Positions 13,812 to 26,200 of a DNA stretch of 64,000 nucleotides are shown here, one piece after another (the first letter of the stretch is position 1; each line of letters begins with the position of its first letter). Made by a program: the position numbers and the translations under genes. The DNA is from Toxotes chatareus (Eukaryota; Chordata; Actinopteri; Toxotidae), in NCBI GenBank assembly GCA_016801885.1, contig CM028896.1, forward strand, positions 558,001-622,000, read 5' to 3'. The notes below the pieces were generated by a model. The model saw nothing but the letters and a program-made list of their open reading frames with translations. It searched no databases and had not been told where the DNA came from.

Positions 13812-14975
13812 ACTGGACTGTGCAAAATTAAGACAGTTCAATCAAAGGCAGAAATAAGTTTCAGAACAGTCCTGGAGATTGGTTTTCCCAAGGTTGAGTT
13901 TGAATGTCACCTCACCTAAAATAGTCTAGGGGGTGGGGGCCATCTGTGCTTGTCCTGCCACCACCTCTACCTCCTCCGACCTTCCACTACACTTTCTGAG
14001 AGGGCTTTAAAGTCACCACGGTTGGAAGTTTGGTGTGAATGACAAAGAAAGCACAGGAATGTCATTTTACTGCAGTTGCGGAAAGGGAACCAAAGGGAAA
14101 TAACACAAGCTGTGGCTAATTCAATACTCTGATCTCGAAAAACAGGCCTACAACTATACTTATTAAATAATTGTCTTTGTTAAAGCTGCATTGATCAATT
14201 TGTGACCACCACAGGACGGAATAATCCCCAAAAACCTAAGAAACTCTGCCCTAACATTTTAATGCCTGATGTGGTTGTTTTGGTTAATGTGTTCGCAAAC
14301 AGGTGCCTTCACACATCCAGCAGACAACGAGCAATTCTTTCATTTATGTAGAGTTGTGCTTGTGTCCATTTAATGGATGTAAGTCCAGTATTGTCTCTGC
14401 TTTTTAGCTTTGGTTTTGTCTTCTCAGCTCCTGAGAAACATATATGGCCTTTTTGTTGCTAAAGTCTCCACTATCTTCACCAACTACTCTGTGATTTGCT
14501 GCTGTGAACTAAAAGAGACTGAAAGCTCTGTAGAGCTGCAGAATTGCAAGTAATTCCCTGCTGTGTCTTCACTATAAGACACTTCTCACATTGCAGGTGG
14601 TCATTTCTGAGCATTTTGAGATAAGAATATGGACTAATGCAGCTTTAAATGAGAGTATGTTTAATTTTACTGTCACATGCTTTATTCCAGACGTTTTGTA
14701 CATATCAAAAGCTTTCTTTTTGATAAAATCAGGTAATGTGTATTGATATACGCCATGAAAAATGTCTGTAAACATAATTTAATCATGTGACTGCTTTTTA
14801 TGAATCACATATACTGTATTTATGCATTTCATAATGTTTTCATTCCTTTTCAGGCTTTAAGATTACTACATTGCTGCAATGGAGATGTTACTCAACCAAT
14901 AAGAAAGCCACTGATGTTTTTAATACTAAGATGAACCCCTTAATAAGCAAAATAAAGCATTAGCTGTAGGTAAAA
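13812..14975 (+). other. ghr: ghr 3' untranslated region
   Basis: Noncoding sequence after the ghr stop codon. A canonical AATAAA lies at 14951-14956, which would give a 3'UTR of roughly 1.1-1.2 kb. A second AATAAA-like signal near 15577 could serve a longer form. No other feature is seen. Confidence 0.6.
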
Positions 14976-15595
14976 TGATCAAGTGGACTGGAGCATAAAA
15001 TATGATCTTACTTTAATGCCATTACATACTGTGTTTTTCATTTATGGTCTAAACTGTGAAATGTTTCCAGAGCTGTTAGCAAAACTTATTCGATTGTCTG
15101 TCTTATGGGGAAGTCATAGTCTAATGTTCAGTCAGTATTATTATTATTTTTTTGTTTGTTTTGAGTGCATGAATTGTGAATTGGTTTTCGGTTGGTTTCT
15201 GGTTAACATTGTATTTCATGCACATTAAAAGGTTGGGTTACATGGTCAACCGTGTTGAATTTTACAGTTATTGCATTTTAACTGTTCAAAAGTGTTAAAC
15301 ATAAATAACTTTCATACTTTTGCTTTTGTCTGACTTGTTATTAATCTCCACAGCACTTCAAAGACATAGATGACTGATTATAATCATTGTTTAGAGTGTA
15401 CTAATACTAAGAGGAATACTCTTGTTTAGAGGCGAAACAAATACATTAAAAAAAACAACTTTATTAATATCCTGAATTGTGTGAAAGTGAGGATGCATGA
15501 ATAGTAAAACGACTCATTGGGTGCTAAATTACTGACATGCATACATGTCTGCTTGTACAGACACACAGACATTTAAATAAACTGCTCTTTGAAAT
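14976..15595. other. ghr-ccdc152 intergenic gap
   Basis: AT-rich spacer of about 600 bp between the first ghr poly(A) signal and the duplicated ccdc152 5' unit. I see no gene or mobile element in it. Confidence 0.5.
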
Positions 15596-16398
15596 ATATT
15601 TCACTTTTAAGTCGTATTTTCTACACTACTTTGCCCGGAAATGATTATTAAAAGTAATCAAGTACAATAAAATACTAAATTACCTAAAAATTGCACTTGC
15701 CTGACATACTGAACTTAGTAAATTTAATCAGATATTTTCAATCTCGGCTCTTATTTGTAAGTAAGTAAATAAATAAATAAATAAATGTGCATGAGCGCTC
15801 TGCGCGAGCACGCTAAGGACCTCGTGTAATGTAGCGTCGCGTGGCCTAACAGCGCGACTTGTCAACTGAGGATTTTCTTTCTTTATCTAGCTTAACGTTA
15901 ATGTAGCTTTAATGAAACAAAATTAGTAAGACGATAATATTACTCTTCGCTACAATACTTTATTCCTTTTTGGACCAGTACAATGGCTAAATTGAGCTGT
16001 GTTAATCTTGACCAGCTAATGGAGGAGTTTGCTCAGCTAGAACAGGTAAGGCTGCTAATTCATCGTTGGCTAATGATGGTTGTCCGTGGCATTTGATGAT
16101 TTAATTGCTAGTTTTTCAGTCTGTGCCACTGTGTGAGATTAAAGAGTCAAAAGTAGGAGTGGTAACAACTTCAAAGAAGGTAATTTACTTTTAACGTTAC
16201 TAACGTTACTTTTTTTTTTGTTGTTGTTGTTTTTGCCGTTTTGCTTTTTATTTAATTGTACGGCGTTTGTCTACTGTTCGATTTCAATACTGTCAACACA
16301 CTCCATAATGATAGTGCCCAGTATTGTACGGTTGTGTTATATTGTTAGTGCATTAGTAAGTGTACCCACATACCTCCTTGAGGGGTCATTATGGAATA
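15596..16398 (+). repeat. ccdc152: Tandem duplication unit 1: ccdc152 promoter plus first exon
   Basis: About 803 bp repeated directly downstream (16399-17275). It contains the upstream region, an ATG at 15983, 21 intact codons ending at 16045, a GTAAGG donor and the start of intron 1. Against unit 2 it lacks about 60 bp of intron sequence. Its microsatellite is AAAT-type where unit 2 has a GAAT-type run. The coding exon is identical in both units, so either could act as the first exon. This exon has no acceptor, so a transcript starting here would splice past the second copy to exon 2. Confidence 0.85.
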
Positions 16399-17275
16399 AT
16401 ATTTCATTTTTAAGTCGTATTTTCTACACGACTTTGCCCGGAAATGAATAGTAAAAGTAATTAAGTGCAATAAAATACTAAATTGCCTAAAAATTGTACT
16501 TGCCTGACATACTGAACTTAGTAAATTTAATCGGATATTTTCAATCTCTGCTCTATAAATGAATGAATGAATGAATGAATGTGCATGAGCACTGCGCGAG
16601 CATGTTAAGGACCTCGTGTATCGTGGGCTAACACAGGGCGACTTGTTAGCTAGCAGCTAAAGAGGATTTTCTTTCTTTATCTAGCTTAACGTTAATGTAG
16701 CTTTAATGAAACAAAATTAGACGATAATATTACTCTTCGCTACAATACTTTATTCCTTTTTGGACCAGTACAATGGCTAAATTGAGCTGTGTTAATCTTG
16801 ACCAGCTAATGGAGGAGTTTGCTCAGCTAGAACAGGTAAGGCTGCTAATTCATCGTTGGCTAATGATGGTTGTCCGTGGCATTTGATGATTTAATTGCTA
16901 GTTTTTCAGTCTGTGCCACTGTGTGAGATTAAAGAGTCAAAAGTATAAGGAGGAGAAACACAAGTTAGAGTAAATTGTTCACATAAAGATAATTATAGGC
17001 GGCATGTAGGAGTGGTAACAACTTCAAAGAAGGTAATTTACTTTTAACGTTACTAACGTTACTTGTTTTGTTTGTTTTTTTTACTTTGTTGTTGGTTTTT
17101 TTTTTTTTTTTTTGCTGTTTTTCTTTTTATTTAATTGTACGTTGTTTGTGTACTGTTCGAGCTTAATACTGTCAACACTCCACAATGATAGTGCCCAGTT
17201 ATATATGGTTGTTATATTGTTAGTGCATTAGTAAGTGTACCCACATACCTCCTTGAGGGGTCATTATGGAATAAT
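16399..17275 (+). repeat. ccdc152: Tandem duplication unit 2: ccdc152 promoter plus first exon
   Basis: Second copy of the duplicated block, about 877 bp, directly abutting unit 1 at a shared ATAAT/ATATTTCA junction. It carries the ATG at 16773, the same 21 codons to 16835 and the same donor. Sequence around the exon (about 150 bp upstream to 100 bp downstream) is nearly identical, whereas the promoter-distal part has drifted with small indels. This implies a duplication that is not brand new, or partial homogenisation. Confidence 0.85.
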
Positions 17276-20200
17276 GAAAGGTCTGTTTTTGAAGTCTGGA
17301 CTATTTCTGCTGGGCTTTACTTTTATCACATAGAAAATTGTAGAGGTTAATGGCAGAAACAATATGTCGGAGATCATGCTGGAGGATGCCAACAGACTCG
17401 TGAAATTCCACCTGACCAAGGAGAAAAGTCTGATTGAGGGTGAGTGTTTGGCTTTAAATTTTAAACGCTAGAGGTTCACGCTTACTTCGCTGTTCTGTTG
17501 GGTTTTTTTTCCTTCGTTTGCCTAAATTTGATTCAGTGCGATTCTCGATTTGCTGTTTGTTTGTCTCCCTCTGCTGGTGGTTTTGCCAAATGACAGTCCT
17601 GACTGTCTGGTTTTCAGTTCACTTTGCTGTTCTGTCGTTTTTTTTACTTGTTGCTTAGATTTGATTCAGTGTGATTCTTGATTTGCTGTTAGTTTGTCTC
17701 TCTCTGCTGGTGGTTTTTCGTTTTAGGAAATCAAATCCTGAATTTTTTTTAGGGAATCTAGTTTCTACTGTTGCCATGCAGGTCAAAATGAAAACTCAGA
17801 TAAACTACCTAGTAACCATGAGTTGATGAACTTGTATGTATGTATGTATGTACAGTTGAGGACAAAATTATTAGCACCCCTGTAGTGTATTGAGTACCAG
17901 AAGTTTGGTCCATAGGTGTCACTGTAGCTTTGTTGTGTTGTTACTGTGTTGTGCTAGAGGCTAAAGAATGAAATATACAGCGGTAGACTGACAAAACATG
18001 ACTTCGTCCACTTCATATGTTAAATGGTGTCAGAAAAGAAACTTGAGAAAAGAGGAAAAAAATGGAGCAGATGAAACCCCCGAATTCTAGAGGGAAATCT
18101 AGCGGAAAATTGGAGGGTCTGGATCCAGAGGTTTGAACTTTTCCTTGTCGGTAGCGGAATCGATGAAAAGTCAGACGCAGTGAAAAGAGCCACGTTCCTG
18201 CATGTGGCCGGGGACGAAGCAATTAAGGTATTCAACACGTTTAACTTCGATGAGGATGTCGATGACTACAATGTGTTGAAAGAGCTGTTCAGGCGACATT
18301 GTGAGCCAAGGAAAAATGTGATGTATTTGAGACACCTGTTCTTCACACGAGTGCAAGGAAACTCGGAAACTGTTGATGCATATGTGACTGATTTAAGGAA
18401 TAAAGCGAGAGACTGTGAGTTTGAGCATCTTACGGACTCACTGATCCAGGACAGAATCGTGTGTGGAATCATGGATGATTTAGAGGACAACTACTGAGAG
18501 AACCTGACCTCACGCTACGCAAAGCAATAGACATTTGTAGAGCCAGTGAGTTAAGTCGAAGTCAGCTGAAAAGTCTGCATGAGGAGGTTGAAATTCCTGT
18601 TCATAAAGTCACCAAGCAAAAACAACATGATAAAAAGAAAGATAATGGTGCCACATCACAGAGCATAAAGATGAGAAATCAAGGAAACTGCACCAGATGT
18701 GACTACAGGCATGAGCCAAGGAAATGCCCTGTCTACGGACAAGTGTGCAAAGCCTGCCACAGGAAAAATTATTATGCAAAAATGTGCCATTCACGAAGAC
18801 AACCAGATAACCATAAAGTGCAAGAGATAAACAAGGCAGAGGCAGATGATCTTCATTGGCTCAGTTCAAGCAGAAAAACATGACCACCCAGTCTTGCAGA
18901 TTAATGCTGTGGATGCAAAGAAAGAAAAATGGCATGAAAATCTGATCGTCAACAAGAAAGTTCTGAAAGTCAGGCTGGATACGGGAGCTGATCGTAACGT
19001 CGTTTCCATAGGGGACCTCAGGTGATTGGACAAAAAGGTGAGCAGATCTCACTCCAAGCTTGTTGCTTATGCAGGCCAACAAATTCAAGCTAAAGGAAAA
19101 ATCATGTTGACATGTCAGTGCAAAGATAAAAACTATGATGTGGAGTTTGAAGTCATAAAGAACAAGGCACCAGCAATTCTGGGAGGAGAGTCATGTGAGG
19201 AAATGGGTCTTGTCAAAAGACTGCATGTGCTTAACACAGAGAGTGACATTCTTGGTGAATATGAGGATCTATTCACTGGATTAAGCTGCATACCAGGTGT
19301 GTACCACATTAAGACAGATCCAGATGTCTTTCCAGTTGTTCATGCACCCAGGAAAGTGCCTGTCGCCCTGAAAGACAAAATTGAAACCGAGCTGAAAAGA
19401 ATGGAAAACTCAGGTGTGATAACCAAACAAACAGAACCTTCAGATCTGCATTGACCCACAAGACCTGAATACTGCCATTGAGAGAACATCATCCACTGCG
19501 CACAATTGAAGAAGTGGTTGCTGAAATGCCAAATTCTTTTCAGTTTTGGATGCAAACCACGGATTTTGGCAAATCCAGCTAGACGAAGAAAGCTCTCACC
19601 TGTGTACATTCAATACACCATTTAGTAGATATCAATTTAAATGACTTCCATTTGGTATATCCTCAGCACCTGAAGTGTTCCTGAGGTGCATAGCAAGACA
19701 CCTAGAAGGGCTAGAGGGTGTAGTCAATGTAATAGAGGACATCCTAGTTTGGGGAGAGAGCATAGAGCAGCATGACTGTCGTTTGAGGCAACTGCTAGAA
19801 CGCATTTGAAGCATTAATCTGAAACTGAACAAAAGTAAGTGTAAGATAAGAATGATTGAAATCACTTACATTGGACATGTGCTCAGTGAGCAGGGACTCA
19901 AGTCTGATCCCGAAAAGGTCAGAGCCATTCAAGACATGCCTGCACCAGAGGATAAAGCCATGCTCCAGAGGTTCACCGGGTTACTGCAGTACCTCTCCAA
20001 ATTTATCCCTAACCTCTCGGACATTTACGCCCCTCTGTGGAAGTTGGAAGGAAACTTGCCGTGGTATTGGTTGACGGAGCAACAACAGAGTTTTGACAAA
20101 CTAAAAGCTCTCGTCAGCCAAGTACTAGTACTGAAGTACTATGATGTCAACAAGCCAGTTACATTATCTGTTGATGCAAGCTCTGAGGGCCTAGGAGCGG

Positions 20201-23200
20201 TGCTACTTCAGGAGGGACAGCCAGTAGCATACAGCTCCAGGGCATTAACTGGCTGTCAAAAACGTTATGCCCAAATCGAGAGAGAACTGCTTGCTATAGT
20301 GTTTGGTTGTGAGAAGTTCCACCAATACCTGTATGGAAGACATGTCCATGTAGAAAGTGATCATAAGCCACTGGAAGTGATATTCAAAAAATCACTCCTC
20401 AGCGCCCCAGCCAGACTGCAAAGAATGCTCATGAGGACAAAAATACAGTCTGGAGGTCAAATATAAACCAGGCAAGGAGATGCATATTGCTGATGCTCTA
20501 AGCAGAGCATTTCTGGAAGAACACAAAGAAAAACTCCTTGATGAAGAACTGGAAGTAAACTTTGTCAACCACCAACTCCCAGTGTGAGAGGAAAAATTGC
20601 AGGAGTTTAGAAATGCAACGGATGAAGATGCTGTGTTGGGACTGGTCGCAGAAGCAATTCAGAGTGGTTGGCCAGATAAACAGAGACAACTTCCAGACAA
20701 AATCAAACAGTACTGGACATTTAGAGAAGAATTGTCTTATGTCGATGGACTCATATTCAAGAACTCAAGGTTAGTAGTACCACACACACTGAGAAGTGAA
20801 ATGCTCGAAAAAATCCACGAGTCACACATGAGTATAGTTAAGTGTAAGGAGCGAGCCTGTGATGTACTGTACTGGCCAGGCATGGCCAAACAGAGGAAGT
20901 TGTGGCTCATTGTGCTGTATGTAACACACACAAGAACAATAATCCCAAAGAGCCACTTACATCACATCCAGTGCCTGAGAGAGCATGGGCAAAGATAGGT
21001 GTGGATTTGTTTCACTTCTATGATGCAGAGTTTTTGCTGTCTGTGGATTATTTTTCAAAGTTTCCAGAGCTTGTCAAGCTGAGTGGAACCTCAAGCAAAC
21101 ATATCATCATTGGACTCATGTCTATATTTGCAAGGCATGGTGTGCCAGATGAGTTATTCTCAGACAATGGCAGACAGCTGGTGAGCCAGGAGATGGTGGA
21201 CTTCAGCACTGAGTGGGGTTTCAAACACACCACCTCCAGTCTGACTTTCCTGCTGTCAAATGGGCAAGCTGAGAGGGCTGTCCAGACAGTCAAGAACCTC
21301 CTGAGAAAAGCACAGGACAGTGCTAATGACCCATTCTTAGCCCTGCTGGAATACCGGAATACACCACTGAGTGGTGTTGGCCTCTCACCTGCACAAATGC
21401 TCATGGGGAGAAGGCTCAAATCAAAATTACCGGTGACAAAGACATTGTTGTAGCCGGCTCTCTATAAAAATGCTAGGACTGACCTTGTCAGTAGACAGCA
21501 AAGACAGAAACAATACTTTGACCAAGGAACCAGGACACTGACTGATCTCCAAGATGGTGAAAATGTGAGGATTAGACAAGGCAGCAAGAGGGAACCAGCC
21601 ACTGTGATTAAAAAAAAAAAAAAAAAAACACAACCTGCCAAGATCCTACATAGTCAAAACTGTGTACAGGAGGAATCGCAGACACTTGCTCAAAACTAAA
21701 GAGACTTCTTTCCCAGGGACACCTGGTGACACTCCATCAGAGCACCCATGTCAGGTGGTACAAGACACTTTGCCAAGTGCTGATCCACCCAGTCCCACTC
21801 AAGACTGTTCCACTGTACCACAGAGTCAAGAAATGGTGCCTGACGATACTGTATGTACAAACAGCCCTGTGACAACAACAGGCTGTGAAAGGCCTGTAAG
21901 AGTGCCACAACGTCATCTGGTCTAACCAGAACAGGCTAACTTAAAGACTGTTATGAGCGTAGTTCAAGGTTTGAGTAAAGAATTGAAAAAAACAAAACAA
22001 AACACAGGTTTTGGTAAGTGTTACGCACTGAGCTGTTGTGTACCGAGTGTGATTTTTTTACAGTTCAGTCATGATGTTAACATACAGATATGTTTTGTTT
22101 AAATTGAAATTCATCTTAAGGTCACTTGCTCTTCTGATGTGCAAGAAACTGCAGAATCTGATCAGTAATATCAGATGGAATTTTGGTTGGTTTATTAAGT
22201 CTAATCAGGACTATAGTGTGTTTTATAGTGCCTGTTTGTTAAATATGGTTGGAGGCAATATATCGCCTGTTTTTCATAACCATTGTGCCAATATTCTGCA
22301 GACGCTGTCTGTGGGAAAAAAAAAAAAAACTTTCTTGAGAAAGGGAGATGTACTGTATTGAGTACCAGAAGTGCAATACTCAGTTTGGTCCATAGGTGCC
22401 ACTGTAGCTTTGTTGTGTTGTTACTGTGTTAGAGGCTAAAGAATAAAATATACAGCAGTAGACTGACAAAACATGACTTTGTCCACTTCATATATTACAA
22501 CCCCTATGAAATTTAAAGTTTTTTCAAAATTTTCCCAAGTGCTTCTTTTACAGTGCAAGGAATTTTCAACATAGCATTTCTAAACATACTAGTTTTCTTT
22601 AGAAAGCATACATTATTTCTTTTTGCACGCAATAACAGAACTATTTCAGAAAAAACAAAAATTACCAGGGTCATTATTATAACCCCCCTTAAGAACTGAC
22701 CTTTTTATTGACCCATAGGACAAACAACTGTTGTGCAACGATTTGCTTTAACTTTGCAATGCTCAAAGCTTGTAAAATCAAGTTAAAACTGAGAGTTATC
22801 TCCCAATTTACACACAGTATAAAAACCTCAGTATGGGTTTTAGCTGTCACTTTAGAAAGCATCATGCCAAAAACAAAAGTTTTTTCTCACTAGACTTGAG
22901 AAAAATGATTATTGATGCTCACAAAGCAGGAGAAGGTTATACAAAGTTATCACATCGTTTCGAAGTGTCAAGAACTGGAGTGAGAAGTATCATCAAGAAA
23001 TTCAATGAGAGCCACACAGTACAGAACAAGCCTGGCAGAGGTAGGAAGCGAAAGATTTCAAAGACTCTGGAAAGAAAACTAGTCAGAGATGTGTGTGAAG
23101 ACCCCAGAACAACTGCCGAGACACAGTGAATGACTTAGCCAAGTCAGGAATTGTAGTCTCAAAGAAGACAATCACTAGAGCTCTGCACAGGAATGGACTG

Positions 23201-26200
23201 CGAGGTTGCAGACCAAGAAAAACTCCACTCCTGCAGAAGAGAGACCTTCAAGACTGAAGTATGATAAGGACAACCTGGAGAAAGATTATGCATACTGGAA
23301 GCATATCCTTTGGTCAGATGACGAAATTAGAGCTCTCTGGCCATAGAGATGTTGCTTATGATTGGAGAAAGAAGGGAGAGGTGTATAACCCAAAGAACAC
23401 CATTTCCACTGTGAAACATGGTGGTGGAAGTATTATGCTGTGGGGATGCTTCAGTGCGTCTGGAACTGGGAATTTCGTCAAGGTGGAAGGAATCATGAAG
23501 AAAGAAGGATATGTGAAGAAGAAAGAAAACCTCAAGCAGTCAGCAGCAAAACTGCGTCTGGGTCGTCACTTTGTTTTCCAACACGACAACGACCCAAAAC
23601 ATACGATGCTCCTGGTGAAGAACTACCTCCAGAAGACCAAACTGAGCGTTACTGACTGGCCTGCACAAAGCCCTGATTTGAATCCCATTGAAAATTTGTG
23701 GGGTAAACTGAAGACCAATGTCCATGCCAGAAGGCCTTCAAATCTGGAGGAGCTTGAGAGATTTGCCAAAGAAGAATGGGCTGGGATTCCTCAGGAGACG
23801 TGTCAGAGACTTGTAGAAAACTACAACAAACGACTGTAGGCTGTTATCCAGCAAAGAGGATACACAATTGACTATTAGTGTCAGGGGGGCTAATAATTTT
23901 GACCCTGGTAGTTTTTCATTTTTGTGAAATTATTTTGTTTCTACATGCAAAGTAAAATAATGTAAGCATCCAAAATAAAGCTAGGATGTTAGAAAAAGTT
24001 ATGTTAAAAATTCTTTGCTCTGTTTAACAGCACTTGGGAAATAGTTTTGAAAAAATTAAATTTTCATAGGGGGGCTAATAATTTTGTCCTCAGCTGTATG
24101 TATGTATGTATGGCATCTAAAAAAATTAAACCATCAATGACAGCTTGCTAATTCTATTTATGAACCTTTTGCAGAGAGAGACGGCCTTATCGTCACAGTG
24201 AACGGACTGCAGCAGACTCTTCAGGAGCAGTGCAGCCTCAGAGGTAACTATCATAACCAGCTGAACAAATATATCTTTTCTAAAATACCAATAATGAAAT
24301 CCTTGGTCATTTAAAATACTCACAATAGTCTTAGACAGGAAGAAAGCATGTGTTTGGACTGGTTCTTATGCGCTCACCACAGTGGAGCTAAAGTTACAGA
24401 AGAATAAGGTCTACAATAAACAGTCTTCTGCTACTAAATATAATGATGTTGCTGTTGTTGGTGTCATTTTTTTAAGTGAGAACTTCTCTTGTTAAAGTAA
24501 TGTCCATTTATTAATACACTGAAGTACCACTCTTACATACAGTAAATTCTTTGTAAGGATTTTAAGGATCTTCATCACGTAAATATTCTAAGACTGTTCA
24601 TGTTGCAGAGGAGAATGAGAGGCTGAAGAACGATATGACGGACATGAAACGACAGAACGAGAGAAACGCAGAGGTGAGGACTGAAGCAGGAGACGGAATA
24701 TATCTGACCTTTTTTCACAGCAGACATTTTGGCTGGCTATGGCAGAATAAGCACAGGTATTTCTATTACAGGTGTTAGCATGCACGATATCCATCAATGT
24801 CACGAGACTGAAACAGCTAAGTGGAAATTAGCCATCGTTCATTTTATGATTTACGCCTCTGCTTTTCCTGCTGTGATGTGTCAAAATGTCAGCCATGAAG
24901 AAAGCATGTTGGAACAAATAAACTGAACATAGTAGTGAATCATGAGTTGTGCATGTATTTTTATTACCATAGATGGTCTGGGGACAAGTTGTCTCTAATG
25001 TTGTCTATATAGCATAATATAAATATTCACTATAAGAAATGTGTCTGTTGTAGACTGTGTAAAGGTCTAGAGTCTGTTTGGGGATCACTTCTGTTTGATT
25101 TATCTACCGAAATGTTCATCATTATAAATATGTACGCTGTGCAGATACATATTAAGTTTTATGAGCAGCTGTAGTGCTTGTGGGATTTTTGCCATGGTTC
25201 CACCTTTCAGGCCATAACCACCTGAGTGGTGGAGGCCGTAGGGTCTGACAGGAAGCTCCACTCTCTACTCATGTGCACAACATAAACCTGCTCATCTGCT
25301 GCTCTATTTTTGGGGAAAAAATGTTTATAAAGTGTTTTTTTTTTTTTTTTTTTTAACACGTGACATTTTGCACTTTTATGGTGACTAAAAGAAATGTTTA
25401 ATCTAAAATATTTGCTTGCTTTGTGATTTGTCTTGTGATTCATGGTTAGAGATAAGAAGAATGATCTCAGTTTTTTCTAAGTTAGTGCTGGAAGAATGCA
25501 GAAATTAAGGCCACATGTTTAATTCTCAAACTCTGTACACTCATTAGTCTATAAAGTGTAATTTGCTTAATATAAATGTGAGTAAATAAACAGCACAGGC
25601 ATATAAATTTGTTTTGTCAGATGTAAGCATTTTTTCTGGTTACTCCAAGTTACAGGCCAATAATAAATATGCATTCTTACCAATATTTTAATGGATTGTG
25701 GTGACTTTCAAAGCTCTAGCATTGGTCGGTGATCCGGTACGTGGCTTGTGTGTTATCGTCAGGACAGAGAGGCTGAGGTTCAGCGGCTGATCAGTGAAAT
25801 GAAAACAGAGGAAGAGGGACACAAGAGGGAGCTAGAGGCTGTAAGACAGCAGTGCAGAAGAGAGGTGGAGCAGGCTCACAGGGAGGGTTTCAATCAGTGT
25901 AAGGCCTCACCACTCACTCACTGAGTCTGTACTACACTTTAATAGTACTTGTTAACAACAGTGACTGTAGTTAAAAGAAAAAAAAATTGTCATCTTGCTG
26001 ACTTCCATTTTCTGTTTTTGTTTTTCTATGATGCACAATTCAGCTGTTAATTTGACTTCAAATTTTCAGTGAATCGTTCGAGTGACATTGTTAGAGTTTT
26101 ATAACATCTAACAATGAAAGGCGACAGCAGCAGAGCAGCAGAACAGAAACTTACAAAGCCAACAAAACAAGTACATCAAAGATTAATCTGTAGTTTTCTG

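Larger units (their letters stand above)
17881..22499 (+). mobile_element. Ty3/Gypsy-like LTR retrotransposon nested in the Tc1 element
   Basis: A 4.6-kb element with short LTRs (17881-18024 and 22349-22499) that begin TGTA. The 3' copy ends TTACA. The 5-bp target duplication ACCCC flanks it (17876-17880 and 22500-22504). A primer-binding-site-like TGGTGTCAGAAAAG starts at 18025, and a purine tract precedes the 3' LTR. Domain order is gag, protease, reverse transcriptase, RNase H, integrase, which is the Ty3/Gypsy order. No env-like frame is seen. The two LTRs differ at roughly seven sites plus two indels, so insertion is not very recent. The frames contain several stops and shifts, so the copy is dead. 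Confidence 0.92.
17853..24096 (+). mobile_element. Tc1-like DNA transposon (family A) split by a retrotransposon
   Basis: Terminal inverted repeats begin CAGTTGAGGACAAAATTATT at 17853 and end with the near-complement at 24096. Each is flanked by the TA target dinucleotide (17851-17852, 24097-24098), inside a (GTAT)n tract on both sides. The element body is about 1.6 kb once the inserted retrotransposon (17881-22499) is discounted. It sits in ccdc152 intron 2 in the sense direction. The transposase is broken (see separate entry), so the copy is inactive. Confidence 0.92.
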
